Shown: piece by piece, positions 36,782 through 63,638 of the stretch
Layout: every line of letters begins with the position of its first letter
Numbering within the stretch: the stretch's first letter is position 1
NCBI RefSeq assembly: GCF_000763885.1
Contig: NZ_JRKO01000008.1
Coordinates: 46,132 to 110,131 of the forward strand
Direction of reading: 5' to 3'
Source of the DNA: Paracoccus versutus
GTDB lineage: Bacteria; Pseudomonadota; Alphaproteobacteria; Rhodobacterales; Rhodobacteraceae
DNA length: 64,000 nt
Notes under the pieces: generated by a model
What the model saw: only the letters and a program-made list of their open reading frames with translations
What the model was told of the DNA's origin: nothing
Databases searched by the model: none
Program-made: the position numbers and the translations under genes

Positions 36782-37483
36782 TCAGCCCTTGCGGCGGAAA
36801 GTGACGTAATGCGGCGCCCGCCCCTCGCGCAGGGCCTTTTGCTCATAGCGGGTGCTGGGCCAGTCGTCCCAGGGCTCAAACCCCTCGGCGATCAGTTCGA
36901 AATCGGCCTGCGGCACCTCTTCCAGCGTCTGGCGAACGTAATCGGGGATGTCGGTCGCGACGCGGAACTCGGCGCCCGACCGCATGACGCGGGCCAGCGG
37001 GATCAGATGCTCGGGCGTGACGAAGCGGCGGCGGTGGTGGCGCGCCTTGGGCCAGGGGTCGGGATAGTTCAGGAAAGCGCGCGAGATCGAGGCATCGGGC
37101 AGCACGTCCATCAGGTCGCGCGCATCGCCGGGGTGCACGCTGACATTGCTGACGCCCGCCGCGCGGATCTTGCCCAGGAGCATGGCGACGCCGTTGATGA
37201 AGGGCTCGCAGCCGATGATGCCGATTTCGGGATAGCGGGCGGCCATGTGGACCATGTGCTCGCCGCCGCCGAAGCCGACCTCCAGCCAGACCGGGCGGTC
37301 GTCGCCGAAGATCGCCGCCGGGTCGATGGGCTTGCGCTCGGGGTTGTCCTGGACGGTGATGCCGCGCGGGCGCAGGCTGCCCAGATCCTCGGACAGGTAG
37401 CCCTTTTGCGACTGGCGCAGGGTCTTGCCGTGGCGGCGGCCATAGAAATTGCGGCGCGGCGGGGTCGGGTCGAATTCGCTCAT
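36782..37483 (-). CDS. trmB: tRNA (guanine-N7-)-methyltransferase
   Basis: Forms m7G46 in tRNA. The 233-residue class I methyltransferase shows WLEVGFGGGEHMVHMA (SAM motif I), GCEPFINGVAMLL, NYPDPWPKARHHRRRFV (family signature) and the C-terminal TRYEQKAL. The N-terminus RRNFYGRRHGKTLRQSQKGYL is typical. ATG 37483 is 20 bp after rnj, with which it is probably co-transcribed. Confidence 0.96.
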   Translation of the reverse strand: MSEFDPTPPRRNFYGRRHGKTLRQSQKGYLSEDLGSLRPRGITVQDNPERKPIDPAAIFGDDRPVWLEVGFGGGEHMVHMAARYPEIGIIGCEPFINGVAMLLGKIRAAGVSNVSVHPGDARDLMDVLPDASISRAFLNYPDPWPKARHHRRRFVTPEHLIPLARVMRSGAEFRVATDIPDYVRQTLEEVPQADFELIAEGFEPWDDWPSTRYEQKALREGRAPHYVTFRRKG

Positions 37484-37503
37484 GCTTGGTCCAGCCGGTC
37501 CGG

Positions 37504-39180
37504 TCACTCGGCGGCGAGGCGCGAGATCACCACCGTCACCTCGGGCTTCTTGCCGATCTCCTCCATCGAGACCTGGCGGGTGATCTTGCGAATCGCCTCT
37601 TCCAGGCGGTCGTCGTCCATCACCGTGCGGTCGTCGGCGCGTTCCAGGAACTCGGCCAGCTCGCTTTCGATATTGCGGGCCAGCGGCACGCCGGCGCGGC
37701 CCAGTTCCGGCAGGCCGGACAGTTCCACCCAGGCGTCGGGCAGGGGCGTGTCGTCCTCGTCGATGATGACCGAGACCATGGCATGGCCGTTCAGCGCCAT
37801 GCGGATGCGATCGCGCACCACACCGTCCATGGCGCCGATCAGCACCGTGCCGTCCAGGTAAAGCCGGCCGGTGTCGATCTGGTCCACCACCCGCGGCACC
37901 GGGCCGGTCAGGTCCAGCATGGTGCCGTTGGTCGCCACCGCCGCGGGAATGCCGCGCGCCTGCGCCAGCTTGGCATGTTCGCGCAGGTGCATATGCTCGC
38001 CATGCATCGGGATGACGATCTGCGGCTTCAACAGGTCGTGGACCGCCTCGATGTCCGGGCGGTTGGCATGGCCCGAGACGTGATAGGTGCCGTCGTCCCC
38101 GTCATAGAGGTCCACGCCCATTTCCGACAGCGCGTTCATGATGCGGATCACCCCGCGCTCGTTTCCGGGGATGGTGCGCGAGCTGAAGAGGAAGCTGTCC
38201 CCCTCTTTCAGCTCGATCCCCAGGTAGCGGCCGCGCGACAGCTGGGCGCTGGCGGCGCGGCGTTCGCCCTGGCTGCCGGTCACGATCAGCATCACCTTGT
38301 CGCGCGGCAGTTCCGAGGCCTCCTCGGGGCCGATCACCGGCGGGAAATTGGTCAGGATGCCGGTCTCGACCCCGACCGCCACCATGCGGCGCATGGCGCG
38401 GCCGAGCAGGCAGATCTTGCGGCCGGCGGCAAGGCCGGCCTCGGCCAGGGTCTTGAGGCGGGCGATGTTGCTGGCGAAGGTCGTCGCCACCACCATCTGC
38501 CGCTGCGCCATGACGAAATCCAATAGCGGATTGGCCAGCACCGCCTCGGACCGGCCGGGATGGGGGGAAAAGACATTGGTGGAATCGCAGGTCAGAACCT
38601 TGACCCCCTGCCCTTCGCCCGCGATGTCGTGCCACAGGATCGGGTCGAAGGGCTCGCCCACCACCGGGGTGCCGTCCAGCTTGAAATCGCCGGTATGCAC
38701 GATGCGGCCCGCCGGCGTGTCGATGATCAGCGCCGAGCTTTCCGGGATCGAATGGCTGACCGGCACGAACTGCACCCGGAAGGGACCGGCCGTCACCACC
38801 GCGGGGCGCGGGGCGTGGATATGCAGCTGGTCGACGGGCTGGCCGGCCTCTTCCAGCTTCAGCCGCGCCAGCGCGCCGGTGAAGCGGCGGCAATGCACCG
38901 GCTTTTGCAGCTTGGGCCACAGCAGGCCAAGCGCGCCGACGTGATCCTCGTGCCCGTGGGTGATGAAGATGGCGTCGATGCGGTCACGGTTCTGCTCCAG
39001 CCAGGCGACATCGGCCATGATCAGGTCGATGCCCGGCGCAGAATCCATGTCGCCGAAGGTCACGCCCAGGTCGACGACGATCAGCCGCTCGCGCCCCGGC
39101 TGGCCGTAGCCGTAGACATAGGCGTTCATGCCGATTTCGCCCGCGCCGCCCAGCGGCAGATAGATCAGGCGCTCAGCCAT
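37504..39180 (-). CDS. rnj: Ribonuclease J
   Basis: Metallo-beta-lactamase/beta-CASP exo- and endoribonuclease of 558 residues, acting in mRNA and rRNA processing. The zinc motif HGHEDHVG, later ligands in VPVSHSIPES and HTGDFKLD, and the beta-CASP segment SGHANRPDIEAVHDLLKPQIVIPMHGE are intact. ATG 39180 lies within the last codons of coaX (8-bp overlap). Most Alphaproteobacteria carry a single RNase J, often beside coaX and birA downstream of nuo. Confidence 0.95.
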   Translation of the reverse strand: MAERLIYLPLGGAGEIGMNAYVYGYGQPGRERLIVVDLGVTFGDMDSAPGIDLIMADVAWLEQNRDRIDAIFITHGHEDHVGALGLLWPKLQKPVHCRRFTGALARLKLEEAGQPVDQLHIHAPRPAVVTAGPFRVQFVPVSHSIPESSALIIDTPAGRIVHTGDFKLDGTPVVGEPFDPILWHDIAGEGQGVKVLTCDSTNVFSPHPGRSEAVLANPLLDFVMAQRQMVVATTFASNIARLKTLAEAGLAAGRKICLLGRAMRRMVAVGVETGILTNFPPVIGPEEASELPRDKVMLIVTGSQGERRAASAQLSRGRYLGIELKEGDSFLFSSRTIPGNERGVIRIMNALSEMGVDLYDGDDGTYHVSGHANRPDIEAVHDLLKPQIVIPMHGEHMHLREHAKLAQARGIPAAVATNGTMLDLTGPVPRVVDQIDTGRLYLDGTVLIGAMDGVVRDRIRMALNGHAMVSVIIDEDDTPLPDAWVELSGLPELGRAGVPLARNIESELAEFLERADDRTVMDDDRLEEAIRKITRQVSMEEIGKKPEVTVVISRLAAE

Positions 39181-39952
39181 TGCCCATCTCCTTGTTGTAA
39201 TCATGGATCAGGCGCAGGCCGTGCATGGTCAAATCGTCCTCGATCGCGTCGAACAAATCAAATCCCTGGTCGAACAGCGGTGCAAGCCCGCCCGTTGCTA
39301 TAACCTTCATCGGCCGCCCGCGTTCCTCGCGGATCTTGTCCACCACGCCCTGCACCAGGCCGATATAGCCCCAGTAGATGCCGGACTGGATGCAGGCCAC
39401 CGTATTGGTGCCGATCACCTTGGGCGGCATGGTCACATCGACATGCGGCAGGCTGGCCGCGCCCATGTGCAGCGCCTCGAGCGACAGGTTCACCCCCGGC
39501 GCGATGACGCCGCCCACATAGGCGCCGTCGGTATCCACCACGTCGAAGGTCGTCGCGGTGCCGAAATCGACCACGATCAGGTCCGGCCCGTGCCGCTCAT
39601 AGGCGCCCCAGGTGTTCACCAGCCGGTCGGGGCCGACCACGGTGCCGAAATCCACCCGCGGCGCCACCGGCAGCAGGCAGTCCGGCTTGCCCACCACCAG
39701 CGGACGGGTGTCGAAATAGCGGTTGCACAGCACGCGCAGGTTGAACACCACCCGCGGCGCGGTCGAGCTGATGATGCAGGCGTCGATGTTCAGTTCCAGC
39801 TTCTGCAGGGAAATCAGCGTGGACAGCCAGACGAAATATTCGTCCGCCGTGCGCCGGTGGTCGGTCGAGATGCGCCAGAGGCCGACGAATTTCTCGCCGT
39901 CCCAGACGGAAAAGACCGTGTTGGTGTTGCCGGTGTCGATGCAAAGCAGCAT
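39173..39952 (-). CDS. coaX: Type III pantothenate kinase
   Basis: First step of coenzyme A synthesis, phosphorylation of pantothenate; CoaX is the feedback-resistant acetate/sugar kinase-fold type. The 259-residue protein has LLCIDTGNTNTVFSVW (phosphate 1), VVDFGTATTFDVV and GGVIAPGVNLSLEAL with VIATGGLAPLF (adenosine motif). ATG 39952 is 5 bp after the birA stop; the end overlaps rnj. Confidence 0.96.
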   Translation of the reverse strand: MLLCIDTGNTNTVFSVWDGEKFVGLWRISTDHRRTADEYFVWLSTLISLQKLELNIDACIISSTAPRVVFNLRVLCNRYFDTRPLVVGKPDCLLPVAPRVDFGTVVGPDRLVNTWGAYERHGPDLIVVDFGTATTFDVVDTDGAYVGGVIAPGVNLSLEALHMGAASLPHVDVTMPPKVIGTNTVACIQSGIYWGYIGLVQGVVDKIREERGRPMKVIATGGLAPLFDQGFDLFDAIEDDLTMHGLRLIHDYNKEMGNG

Positions 39953-39957
39953 GGCGA

Positions 39958-46236
<6,279 letters not shown>

Positions 46237-46271
46237 GATCCCGATGGCTGTCGCGGCCCAGCTTGCCGCGT

Positions 46272-47945
<1,674 letters not shown>

Positions 47946-47948
47946 GGC

Positions 47949-49001
<1,053 letters not shown>

Positions 49002-49004
49002 TCA

Positions 49005-52075
<3,071 letters not shown>

Positions 52076-52079
<4 letters not shown>

Positions 52080-52474
52080 TTCGCCACCAAAAGGCTGCCG
52101 ATTACGGTATTGCGCGCGATCTCCTGCCGGCCGACGCGGCAAAAGCTCTCGGGGTCTTCTGCCTTGGCGCCCTGGCGGGCCAGATAGTCCTCGGCCACGG
52201 CATAGATGCGCGCCTTGTCCGCCTTGCTGTCCAGGAAGGCGTCGATCTGCGCGCGGGAATAGCCCTTGGTCTCGGCATAGCGCTTGAGCTTGCGCGCCTC
52301 GCCATAGGCGTAAAGGATGCGGCCGTCGATGCTGGGGCAGGTGCGGCGGATGCGGTCGGCGATGCGCGCGGCGACCAGCCGGTCGTTGATGTATTTCTCC
52401 TGGGCCAGCGGCTCCAGCGCGGCTGCGGGTGTGGCAAGCGTCGCGGCGATCAGAACGGCGGGGATCAGCTTCAT
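52076..52474 (-). CDS. DUF5333-like exported protein inside nuo operon
   Basis: A 132-residue protein with signal peptide [19 protein letters not shown] and a mature helical domain ([60 protein letters not shown]) with two Cys (RTCPS, SFCRVG) that may form a disulfide. It matches the Rhodobacterales DUF5333 type. ATG 52474 follows AAGGAGGCTATTGCC, a very strong ribosome site, after a 171-bp gap from nuoF. Position equals the frame between NQO1 and NQO3 in P. denitrificans. Function unknown. Confidence 0.8.
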
Positions 52475-52645
52475 GGCAATAGCCTCCTTGTCATGGCCTT
52501 TTGCCATAACATGCGGCCGCCCCGAAGGTTCGGCACCAAGCCGTGAGGGCGCCGTGATCCGGCCCCACCGGCGCGCGCGCAGGCGCGGGCTTTCCCCCTG
52601 GGGGGTCCGCCATGCCGGGATGAGGGGGCCGGTCGCCATCGTCGC

Positions 52646-54208
<1,563 letters not shown>

Positions 54209-54209
<1 letters not shown>

Positions 54210-54856
54210 CACGCGGCCCCGCCCTTGTCGATGCGGCGGGAATGGCCGGTCTCGCCCCCCGCCGCCAGCAATTTCGCCTGGCCGACCCAGTCGTCGGCCT
54301 CGATCCGCCCGCCCATCCGGCCCAGCCGCTGCGCGAAATCGGCGACGGTGGCGGCATCCCAGGCGGCGATCTGGTCATAGCGCGTCACGCCCTGCGCGTT
54401 CAGCCAGTCCGAGATCTTGGGGCCGATCCCCTTGATCCGCTGCAGGTCGTCGGCGCCCGGCACGGGCTTGGCGGCGGCTGCGGGCACGGCTGCGGGCGCG
54501 ACTACGGACGGCGGCTCCGAAGAGGGCATGGTCCCGGCGACGATGGGCATCTGCGTGCCCGAGGTGAAGGGCTCGGGCCCCAGCGAGCCGCTGACCAGCA
54601 GCGTCTCGGGCTGGCGGTCCACCGCGGCGCGCTGCCAGTCGGTGCCGGTCAGGCCGGGACCGTCCTCGAACAGTTCGGGCCGCTCGTGGCAGACCAGCCA
54701 GACCATCAGCGCCCCGAACAGCACGAAGGTCACGACGCCCAGGAACAGCCCGGCCAGCCAGTGCAGGTCGCCGATGCCGGCGGTGAACAGCAGCACCACC
54801 ACCCCGGCGATTGCCGCCGAGATCCAGCAGTTCCTGTTGCACTCTGCCCGTTCCAT
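54209..54856 (-). CDS. Membrane protein with helix-hairpin-helix-like C-terminus inside nuo operon
   Basis: A 215-residue protein: Cys-bearing N-terminus, two membrane helices (WISAAIAGVVVLLFTAGIG, WLAGLFLGVVTFVLFGALMVWLV), a Pro/Ala linker, and a C-terminal helix-hairpin-helix-like domain (DDLQRIKGIGPKISDWLNAQGVTRYDQIAAWDAATVADFAQRLG). The same small domain is known as a C-terminal extension of NuoE in other bacteria, so here it may be a detached, membrane-bound version. It starts 24 bp after nuoE. A DNA-related function is unlikely given the location. Confidence 0.8.
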
Positions 54857-54880
54857 CGCGACCAGCCCGCCCCCTTTCGA

Positions 54881-56847
<1,967 letters not shown>

Positions 56848-56890
56848 TCAAATCCGATGCGTGGCGCGCAGGCAGGTTGCGCGGCTGCGG

Positions 56891-58792
<1,902 letters not shown>

Positions 58793-59143
58793 ATGACCGA
58801 CATCTTCCTTCGCCGCGCCTATGACCCGCCCCCCTCGCAGGACGAGGGGCGCAAGGTGCTGGTGGACCGCATCTGGCCGCGCGGGATCAGCCGCGAGACG
58901 CTGGGGGCCGATCTGTGGCTGAAGGACATCGCCCCTTCGGACGACCTTCGCCACTGGTTCGACCACGACCCGAAGAAATGGCCCGAGTTCCGCCGCCGCT
59001 ATGCCGCGGAACTGGACGCCAATCCCGAACCCCTGCGCGAGCTGCGCCAGCTGATCCGCAAGGGCCCGGTGACGCTGCTCTACGGCGCCAGGGACACCGA
59101 GCACAACAACGCCGTCGCCCTGCGCGACTACCTGGCTCAGTAG
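58793..59143 (+). CDS. DUF488 family protein, YeaO-like
   Basis: A 116-residue soluble protein with the YeaO signature VLVDRIWPRGISRETLGADLWLKDIAPSDDLRHWFDHDPKKWPEFRRRY and the C-terminal VTLLYGARDTEHNNAVALRDYL. The strand and loop arrangement suggests a small nucleotide- or sulfur-related enzyme, but no reaction is known. ATG 58793 after GGAAAGAGGCTTGCC. Divergent from the nuo operon and convergent with ggt (7-bp overlap). Confidence 0.9.
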   Translation: MTDIFLRRAYDPPPSQDEGRKVLVDRIWPRGISRETLGADLWLKDIAPSDDLRHWFDHDPKKWPEFRRRYAAELDANPEPLRELRQLIRKGPVTLLYGARDTEHNNAVALRDYLAQ

Positions 59144-60876
59144 CCCAGCGTCGCCGCATCCGGCCGGCGCGGGTCCGAGGCGCCGTAAAGCGTGCCCGTC
59201 CGCGGGTCGCGCAGGATCGACTGGGTCGAGCCCATCGCCTCCTTGACCGCGACGCTGTGGCCCTTGCCCTGCAGGATGCGGATGGTGTCGAGGCTGATCC
59301 CCTCCTCCAGCCGCAGCTCGTCGGGCAGCCATTGGTGATGGACGCGCGGCGCGGTCGAGGCCTCGGCCACGTTCATGCCGTGGTCGATCATGTTCATGAC
59401 CACCTGCAGGACCGTGGTGATGATCCGCGCCCCGCCGGGCGAGCCGGTGACAAGCCAGACCTTGCCGTCCTTCAGCACCATGGTCGGCGTCATCGACGAC
59501 AACGGCCGCTTGCCCGGCTCGACCGCGTTGGCGTCGCCGCCGACCAGGCCGAAGGCGTTGGGCACGCCGGGCTTGGCCGAGAAATCGTCCATCTCGTTGT
59601 TCATCAGCACGCCCGTGCCCCCCGCCACCAGCCCCGAGCCATAGTTCAGGTTGATGGTATAGGTGTTCGAGACCGCATTGCCCTGCTTGTCCACCACCGA
59701 AAAATGCGTGGTCTGGTCGGATTCGTAGGGCGCGAGGTCCGCCGGCTTGATCATCACCGAAGGCGTGGCGAAATCGGCGCTGATCCTGCGCCGCATCTCG
59801 ACCGCATAATCCTTGCTGGTCAGCGCCGCGACCGGCACGTCGACGAAATCCGGGTCGCCCAGGTATTCCGAGCGGTCGGCATAGGCCAGCTTCATCGCCT
59901 CGGCCATCAGGTGGATGGTCTCGCCCGAGTTCTGCCCCAGCGCGCCGATCGGATAGCCCTCGAGCGCGTTCAGGATCTGGATCAGATGCACCCCACCCGA
60001 GGATGGCGGCGGCATCGAGACCACCTCATGGCCGCGATAGCTGCCCCGCACCGGCTCGCGCTCCACGGGCTTGTAGGCGGCCATGTCCTCGACCGTGATC
60101 AGCCCCCCGGCCTCCTGCACGGCGCGGGCGATGGCCCCGGCCACCTCGCCTCTGTAGAAACCGTCCGGCCCCTCGGCGGCGATCTTCTTCAGCGTCGCCG
60201 CCAGGTCGGCCTGCACCAGCCGGTCGCCGGGCCGATAGGCCCCGCCGCCCTCCTTGAAGAAGATGGCGGCGCTCGAGGGGAACTTCTCCAGATGATCGCG
60301 CTCGGCCGCGATGCTGTCGGCAAGCTCGGGGGTGACGGTGATGCCCTCCTCGGCCAGCCGGATCGCCGGGGCGATCACCTCGGCCCAGCCCATGCTGCCG
60401 TATCGGTCCAGCGCCAGCTTCATCCCCGCCACCGTCCCCGGCACGCCCGAGGCCGCGCCGCTGTAAAGCGACTTCTCGCTGTCGGCCTCGCCCGCCGCGT
60501 CCAGGAACATGTCGCGCGAGGCACCCTGCGGCGCCATCTCGCGATAGTCGATGGCATGGGTCTGACCGGTTTCGGCGTCATGGACCAGCATGAAGCCGCC
60601 CCCGCCGATATTGCCGGCGCGCGGCAGGGTGACGGCCAGCGCGAATGCCACGGCCACGCCCGCATCGACCGCATTGCCGCCCCTGGCCATGATGTCGCGG
60701 CCGATCTCGGCCGCCAGCCGCTCCTGCGCCGAGACCATGCCGCTTTCCGCCCAGACCGGATGGATCCGGTCCATGGCATCGAAGATCGCAGCCTCCTGCG
60801 CCGCGACGGGCAGCCCGAGAGAGCCCGCCAGCACGATAGCCGCCGCGCGGCCCATTCCGACGATTCGATCCTTCAT
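59137..60876 (-). CDS. ggt: Gamma-glutamyltranspeptidase
   Basis: Periplasmic N-terminal nucleophile hydrolase, 579 residues, cleaving glutathione and other gamma-glutamyl compounds after self-processing. Signal peptide MKDRIVGMGRAAAIVLAGSLGLPVAAQ. The large subunit has ARGGNAVDAGVAVAFALAVTLPRAGNIGGGGFM. The processing/nucleophile Thr is in QTTHFSVVDKQGNAVSNTYTIN; the oxyanion glycine pair is seen later in VTGSPGGARIITT. ATG 60876. The gene upstream on this strand is topA, separated by an inverted repeat. Confidence 0.95.
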   Translation of the reverse strand: MKDRIVGMGRAAAIVLAGSLGLPVAAQEAAIFDAMDRIHPVWAESGMVSAQERLAAEIGRDIMARGGNAVDAGVAVAFALAVTLPRAGNIGGGGFMLVHDAETGQTHAIDYREMAPQGASRDMFLDAAGEADSEKSLYSGAASGVPGTVAGMKLALDRYGSMGWAEVIAPAIRLAEEGITVTPELADSIAAERDHLEKFPSSAAIFFKEGGGAYRPGDRLVQADLAATLKKIAAEGPDGFYRGEVAGAIARAVQEAGGLITVEDMAAYKPVEREPVRGSYRGHEVVSMPPPSSGGVHLIQILNALEGYPIGALGQNSGETIHLMAEAMKLAYADRSEYLGDPDFVDVPVAALTSKDYAVEMRRRISADFATPSVMIKPADLAPYESDQTTHFSVVDKQGNAVSNTYTINLNYGSGLVAGGTGVLMNNEMDDFSAKPGVPNAFGLVGGDANAVEPGKRPLSSMTPTMVLKDGKVWLVTGSPGGARIITTVLQVVMNMIDHGMNVAEASTAPRVHHQWLPDELRLEEGISLDTIRILQGKGHSVAVKEAMGSTQSILRDPRTGTLYGASDPRRPDAATLGY

Positions 60877-60970
60877 GGCGCCCTCCGCTCAACCCTTGCG
60901 GGTCGAGCCTAGCAGCAGAACGGCGCGGATCAAAAAGCGAAAACCGCGGCGCTGCGCCAGCGTCCCGCTC

Positions 60971-61063
60971 GCGTCATGGGTATTTGAAGAACAGAGAAGA
61001 CCCGAGCAGCGCCCGATTTCCAGCGCAATCGCCGCTTCTTCGTTCCTCAAATACCCATGACGC
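60971..61063. repeat. Facing pair of dispersed repeats downstream of topA
   Basis: Plus copy at 60971-60999 and minus copy at 61035-61063, 29 nt each and nearly exact reverse complements, 35 nt apart. The transcript could fold into a long stem, so this may act as the topA terminator. The core CATGGGTATTTG is identical to the copies at 4904 and 35267. Confidence 0.75.
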
Positions 61064-61082
61064 AACCGCGCAGCCGGGCGTC

Positions 61083-63638
61083 TTAGCCGGCCTTCTTCGC
61101 CTTGGCCGCAGCCGGCTTCCTGGCAGCGGTCTTCTTTTCGGCGGGCTTTTTCGCGGCAGCCTTCTTCGCCGGCTTCTTGCCGGATTTCGCGGCCTTCTCG
61201 GCAATCAGCTCCAGCGCGCGCTCCAGCGTGACCGCGCCGGGCTCCAGGTCGCGGGGCAGCGTCGCATTGACCTTGCCCCATTTGACATAGGGGCCATAGC
61301 GGCCGCTCATCACCTGCACCGGCCCGCCCTCGGGGTGCTCGCCCAGTTCCGCCAGCGGCGCGGCGGCAGCCGCCCTGCCCCGCACCTGCTTCGAGGCCAG
61401 CACCTCGACCGCGCGGTTCATGCCGATGGTGAAGACCTCGTCCACCTCCGGCAGGTTGGCGTATTTCGCGCCATGCTTCACATAGGGGCCATAGCGGCCG
61501 ATCCCGGCCTCGACCGGCACGCCGTCTTCGGGATGCGGGCCGATCTCGCGCGGCAGGGCCAGCAGCGCCAGCGCCCGTTCCAGATCGACCGAGGCCAGGT
61601 CCCAGCCCTTGGGGATCGAGGCGCGCGGCGGCTTCGGCTGTTCGGCCGTGGCCTCGCCGCGCTGGACGTAAGGCCCGAAGCGGCCGTTCTTCAAGCTGAT
61701 CTGGTCGCCGTTGTCCACGCCGAGCACGGTGTCGCCCACCACCTCGGCATCCGGCGAGCTGATCGGACGGGTAAAGCGGCAATCAGGATAGTTCGTGCAA
61801 CCGATGAAGGCCCCGCCCGAACGCGCCGTCTTCAGATGCAGCCGCCCCTTGTGGCAGAGCGGGCATTCGCGCGGGTCCGAGCCGTCGGGACGCGGCGGGT
61901 AGAGATGCGGCGCCAGCGCCTCGTCGATCGCCTCCAGCACCTCGGTGATGCGCAGCTCGGACGTGCCCTCCAACGCGGCGGTGAAATCCCGCCAGAAGCG
62001 GCGCAGCACCTCGCGATAGGCGCGCTCGCCCGAGGAGATGTCGTCGAGCTCCCCTTCCAGGTTGGCGGTGAAGTCGTAGCTGACATAGCGCGGGAAGTAT
62101 TTCTGCAGGAAGATCGTGACCAGCCGGCCCTTGTCCTCGGGGATCAGGCGGTTCTGCTCCTTGCGGACATAGTCGCGGTCCTGGATCGTGCCGATGATCG
62201 AGGCATAGGTCGAGGGACGGCCGATCCCCAGCTCTTCCATGCGCTTGACCAGCGTGGCCTCGGTATAGCGCGGGGGGGCCTGGGTGAAATGCTGCTCGGG
62301 CGTGACCGCGCGCTTCTCGGCCGCCTCGCCCTCGTGAATCAGCGGCAGGCGGCGGCTGTCCTCGTCCTCCTCGTCGTCGCGGCCCTGGTCATAGACCCGC
62401 AGGAAGCCGTCGAACAGCATCACCTGGCCGTTGGCGCGCAGCCCGACCTGGCCGTCGGCCGAGGCGATCTCGACCGTGGTGCGCTCCATGCGCGCCGATT
62501 CCATCTGGCTGGCGAGCGTCCGCTTCCAGATCAGGTCGTAAAGCGCCTTCTGGTCCTTGTCCGAAACCGGCAGCCTGTCGGGCGACAGCATCATGTCGGT
62601 CGGCCGGATGCATTCATGCGCCTCCTGCGCATTCTTGGCCTTGTTCTTGTACATGCGCGGCGATTTCGGCAGGTATTCCGCCCCGAAGCGCGCCTTGATC
62701 GCGTCGCGCGCCGCCATCACCGCCTCGGGCGCCATGTCGATGCCGTCGGTCCGCATATAGGTGATATGCCCGGCCTCATACAGCCGCTGCGCCGCCGACA
62801 TGCAGGCCCGCGCGCCAAGGCCCAGCTTGCGGCTGGCCTCCTGCTGCAGGGTCGAGGTCATGAAGGGCGGCCAGGGATTGCGGCTCGCCGGCTTGGCAGC
62901 GACGCTGGCGACCCTGAGATCGCGCGAGGCGATGGCGGCCACGGCCAGCTGCGCCTGCTCCTCGGTGGCGATGTCGAAGCGTTCCAGCTTCTTGCCGCCG
63001 AAGACGGTCATCGCCGCGTCGTATTCGTCGCCGCGCGGCGTCGCCAGCCGGGCATGGACCGACCAGTATTCGCGCGGCCTGAAGGCCTCGATCTCCATCT
63101 CGCGGTCGACGATGATGCGCAGGGCGACCGATTGCACCCGGCCCGCCGACTTGGCGCCCGGCAGCTTGCGCCACAGGACTGGCGACAGGTTGAAGCCGAC
63201 CAGGTAGTCCAGCGCCCGGCGCGCCAGATAGGCATCGACCAGCGGCTGGTCGATCTGGCGCGGCCGCGCCATGGCCTCGGTCACGGCGGATTTGGTGATG
63301 GCGTTGAAGGTGACGCGGCTGACCTCGGCGCCCTTCCTCAGGGCCGGCGCCAGCGTTTCCAGCAGGTGCCAGGAAATCGCCTCGCCCTCGCGGTCGGGGT
63401 CGGTGGCCAGGATCAGGTTCGGGTCCGAGGCCAGCGCGTCCCGGATCGCCTTGACGTGCTTTTTCGATTCCGCGGCGACTTCCCATTTCATGGCGAAATC
63501 CGCCTCGGGATCGACGCTGCCATCCTTGGGTGGCAGGTCGCGCACATGCCCGAACGAGGCCAGAACCGTATAGTCGTCGCCCAGGTATTTGTTGATCGTT
63601 TTGGCCTTGGCCGGAGATTCAACGACGACGACGGGCAT
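61083..63638 (-). CDS. topA: DNA topoisomerase I
   Basis: Type IA topoisomerase relaxing negative supercoils, 851 residues. TOPRIM domain (VVVESPAKAKTINKYLGDDY, LATDPDREGEAISWHL), catalytic Tyr in GHITYMRTDGIDM, two zinc-finger-like segments of which CPLCHKGRLHLKTARSGGAFIGCTNYPDC keeps four Cys, and GRYGPYVK(H/W)G repeats typical of the alphaproteobacterial C-terminus. It ends in a Lys/Ala/Pro histone H1-like tail (KKPAKKAAAKKPAEKKTAARKPAAAKAKKAG). ATG 63638. Confidence 0.96.
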   Translation of the reverse strand: MPVVVVESPAKAKTINKYLGDDYTVLASFGHVRDLPPKDGSVDPEADFAMKWEVAAESKKHVKAIRDALASDPNLILATDPDREGEAISWHLLETLAPALRKGAEVSRVTFNAITKSAVTEAMARPRQIDQPLVDAYLARRALDYLVGFNLSPVLWRKLPGAKSAGRVQSVALRIIVDREMEIEAFRPREYWSVHARLATPRGDEYDAAMTVFGGKKLERFDIATEEQAQLAVAAIASRDLRVASVAAKPASRNPWPPFMTSTLQQEASRKLGLGARACMSAAQRLYEAGHITYMRTDGIDMAPEAVMAARDAIKARFGAEYLPKSPRMYKNKAKNAQEAHECIRPTDMMLSPDRLPVSDKDQKALYDLIWKRTLASQMESARMERTTVEIASADGQVGLRANGQVMLFDGFLRVYDQGRDDEEDEDSRRLPLIHEGEAAEKRAVTPEQHFTQAPPRYTEATLVKRMEELGIGRPSTYASIIGTIQDRDYVRKEQNRLIPEDKGRLVTIFLQKYFPRYVSYDFTANLEGELDDISSGERAYREVLRRFWRDFTAALEGTSELRITEVLEAIDEALAPHLYPPRPDGSDPRECPLCHKGRLHLKTARSGGAFIGCTNYPDCRFTRPISSPDAEVVGDTVLGVDNGDQISLKNGRFGPYVQRGEATAEQPKPPRASIPKGWDLASVDLERALALLALPREIGPHPEDGVPVEAGIGRYGPYVKHGAKYANLPEVDEVFTIGMNRAVEVLASKQVRGRAAAAAPLAELGEHPEGGPVQVMSGRYGPYVKWGKVNATLPRDLEPGAVTLERALELIAEKAAKSGKKPAKKAAAKKPAEKKTAARKPAAAKAKKAG

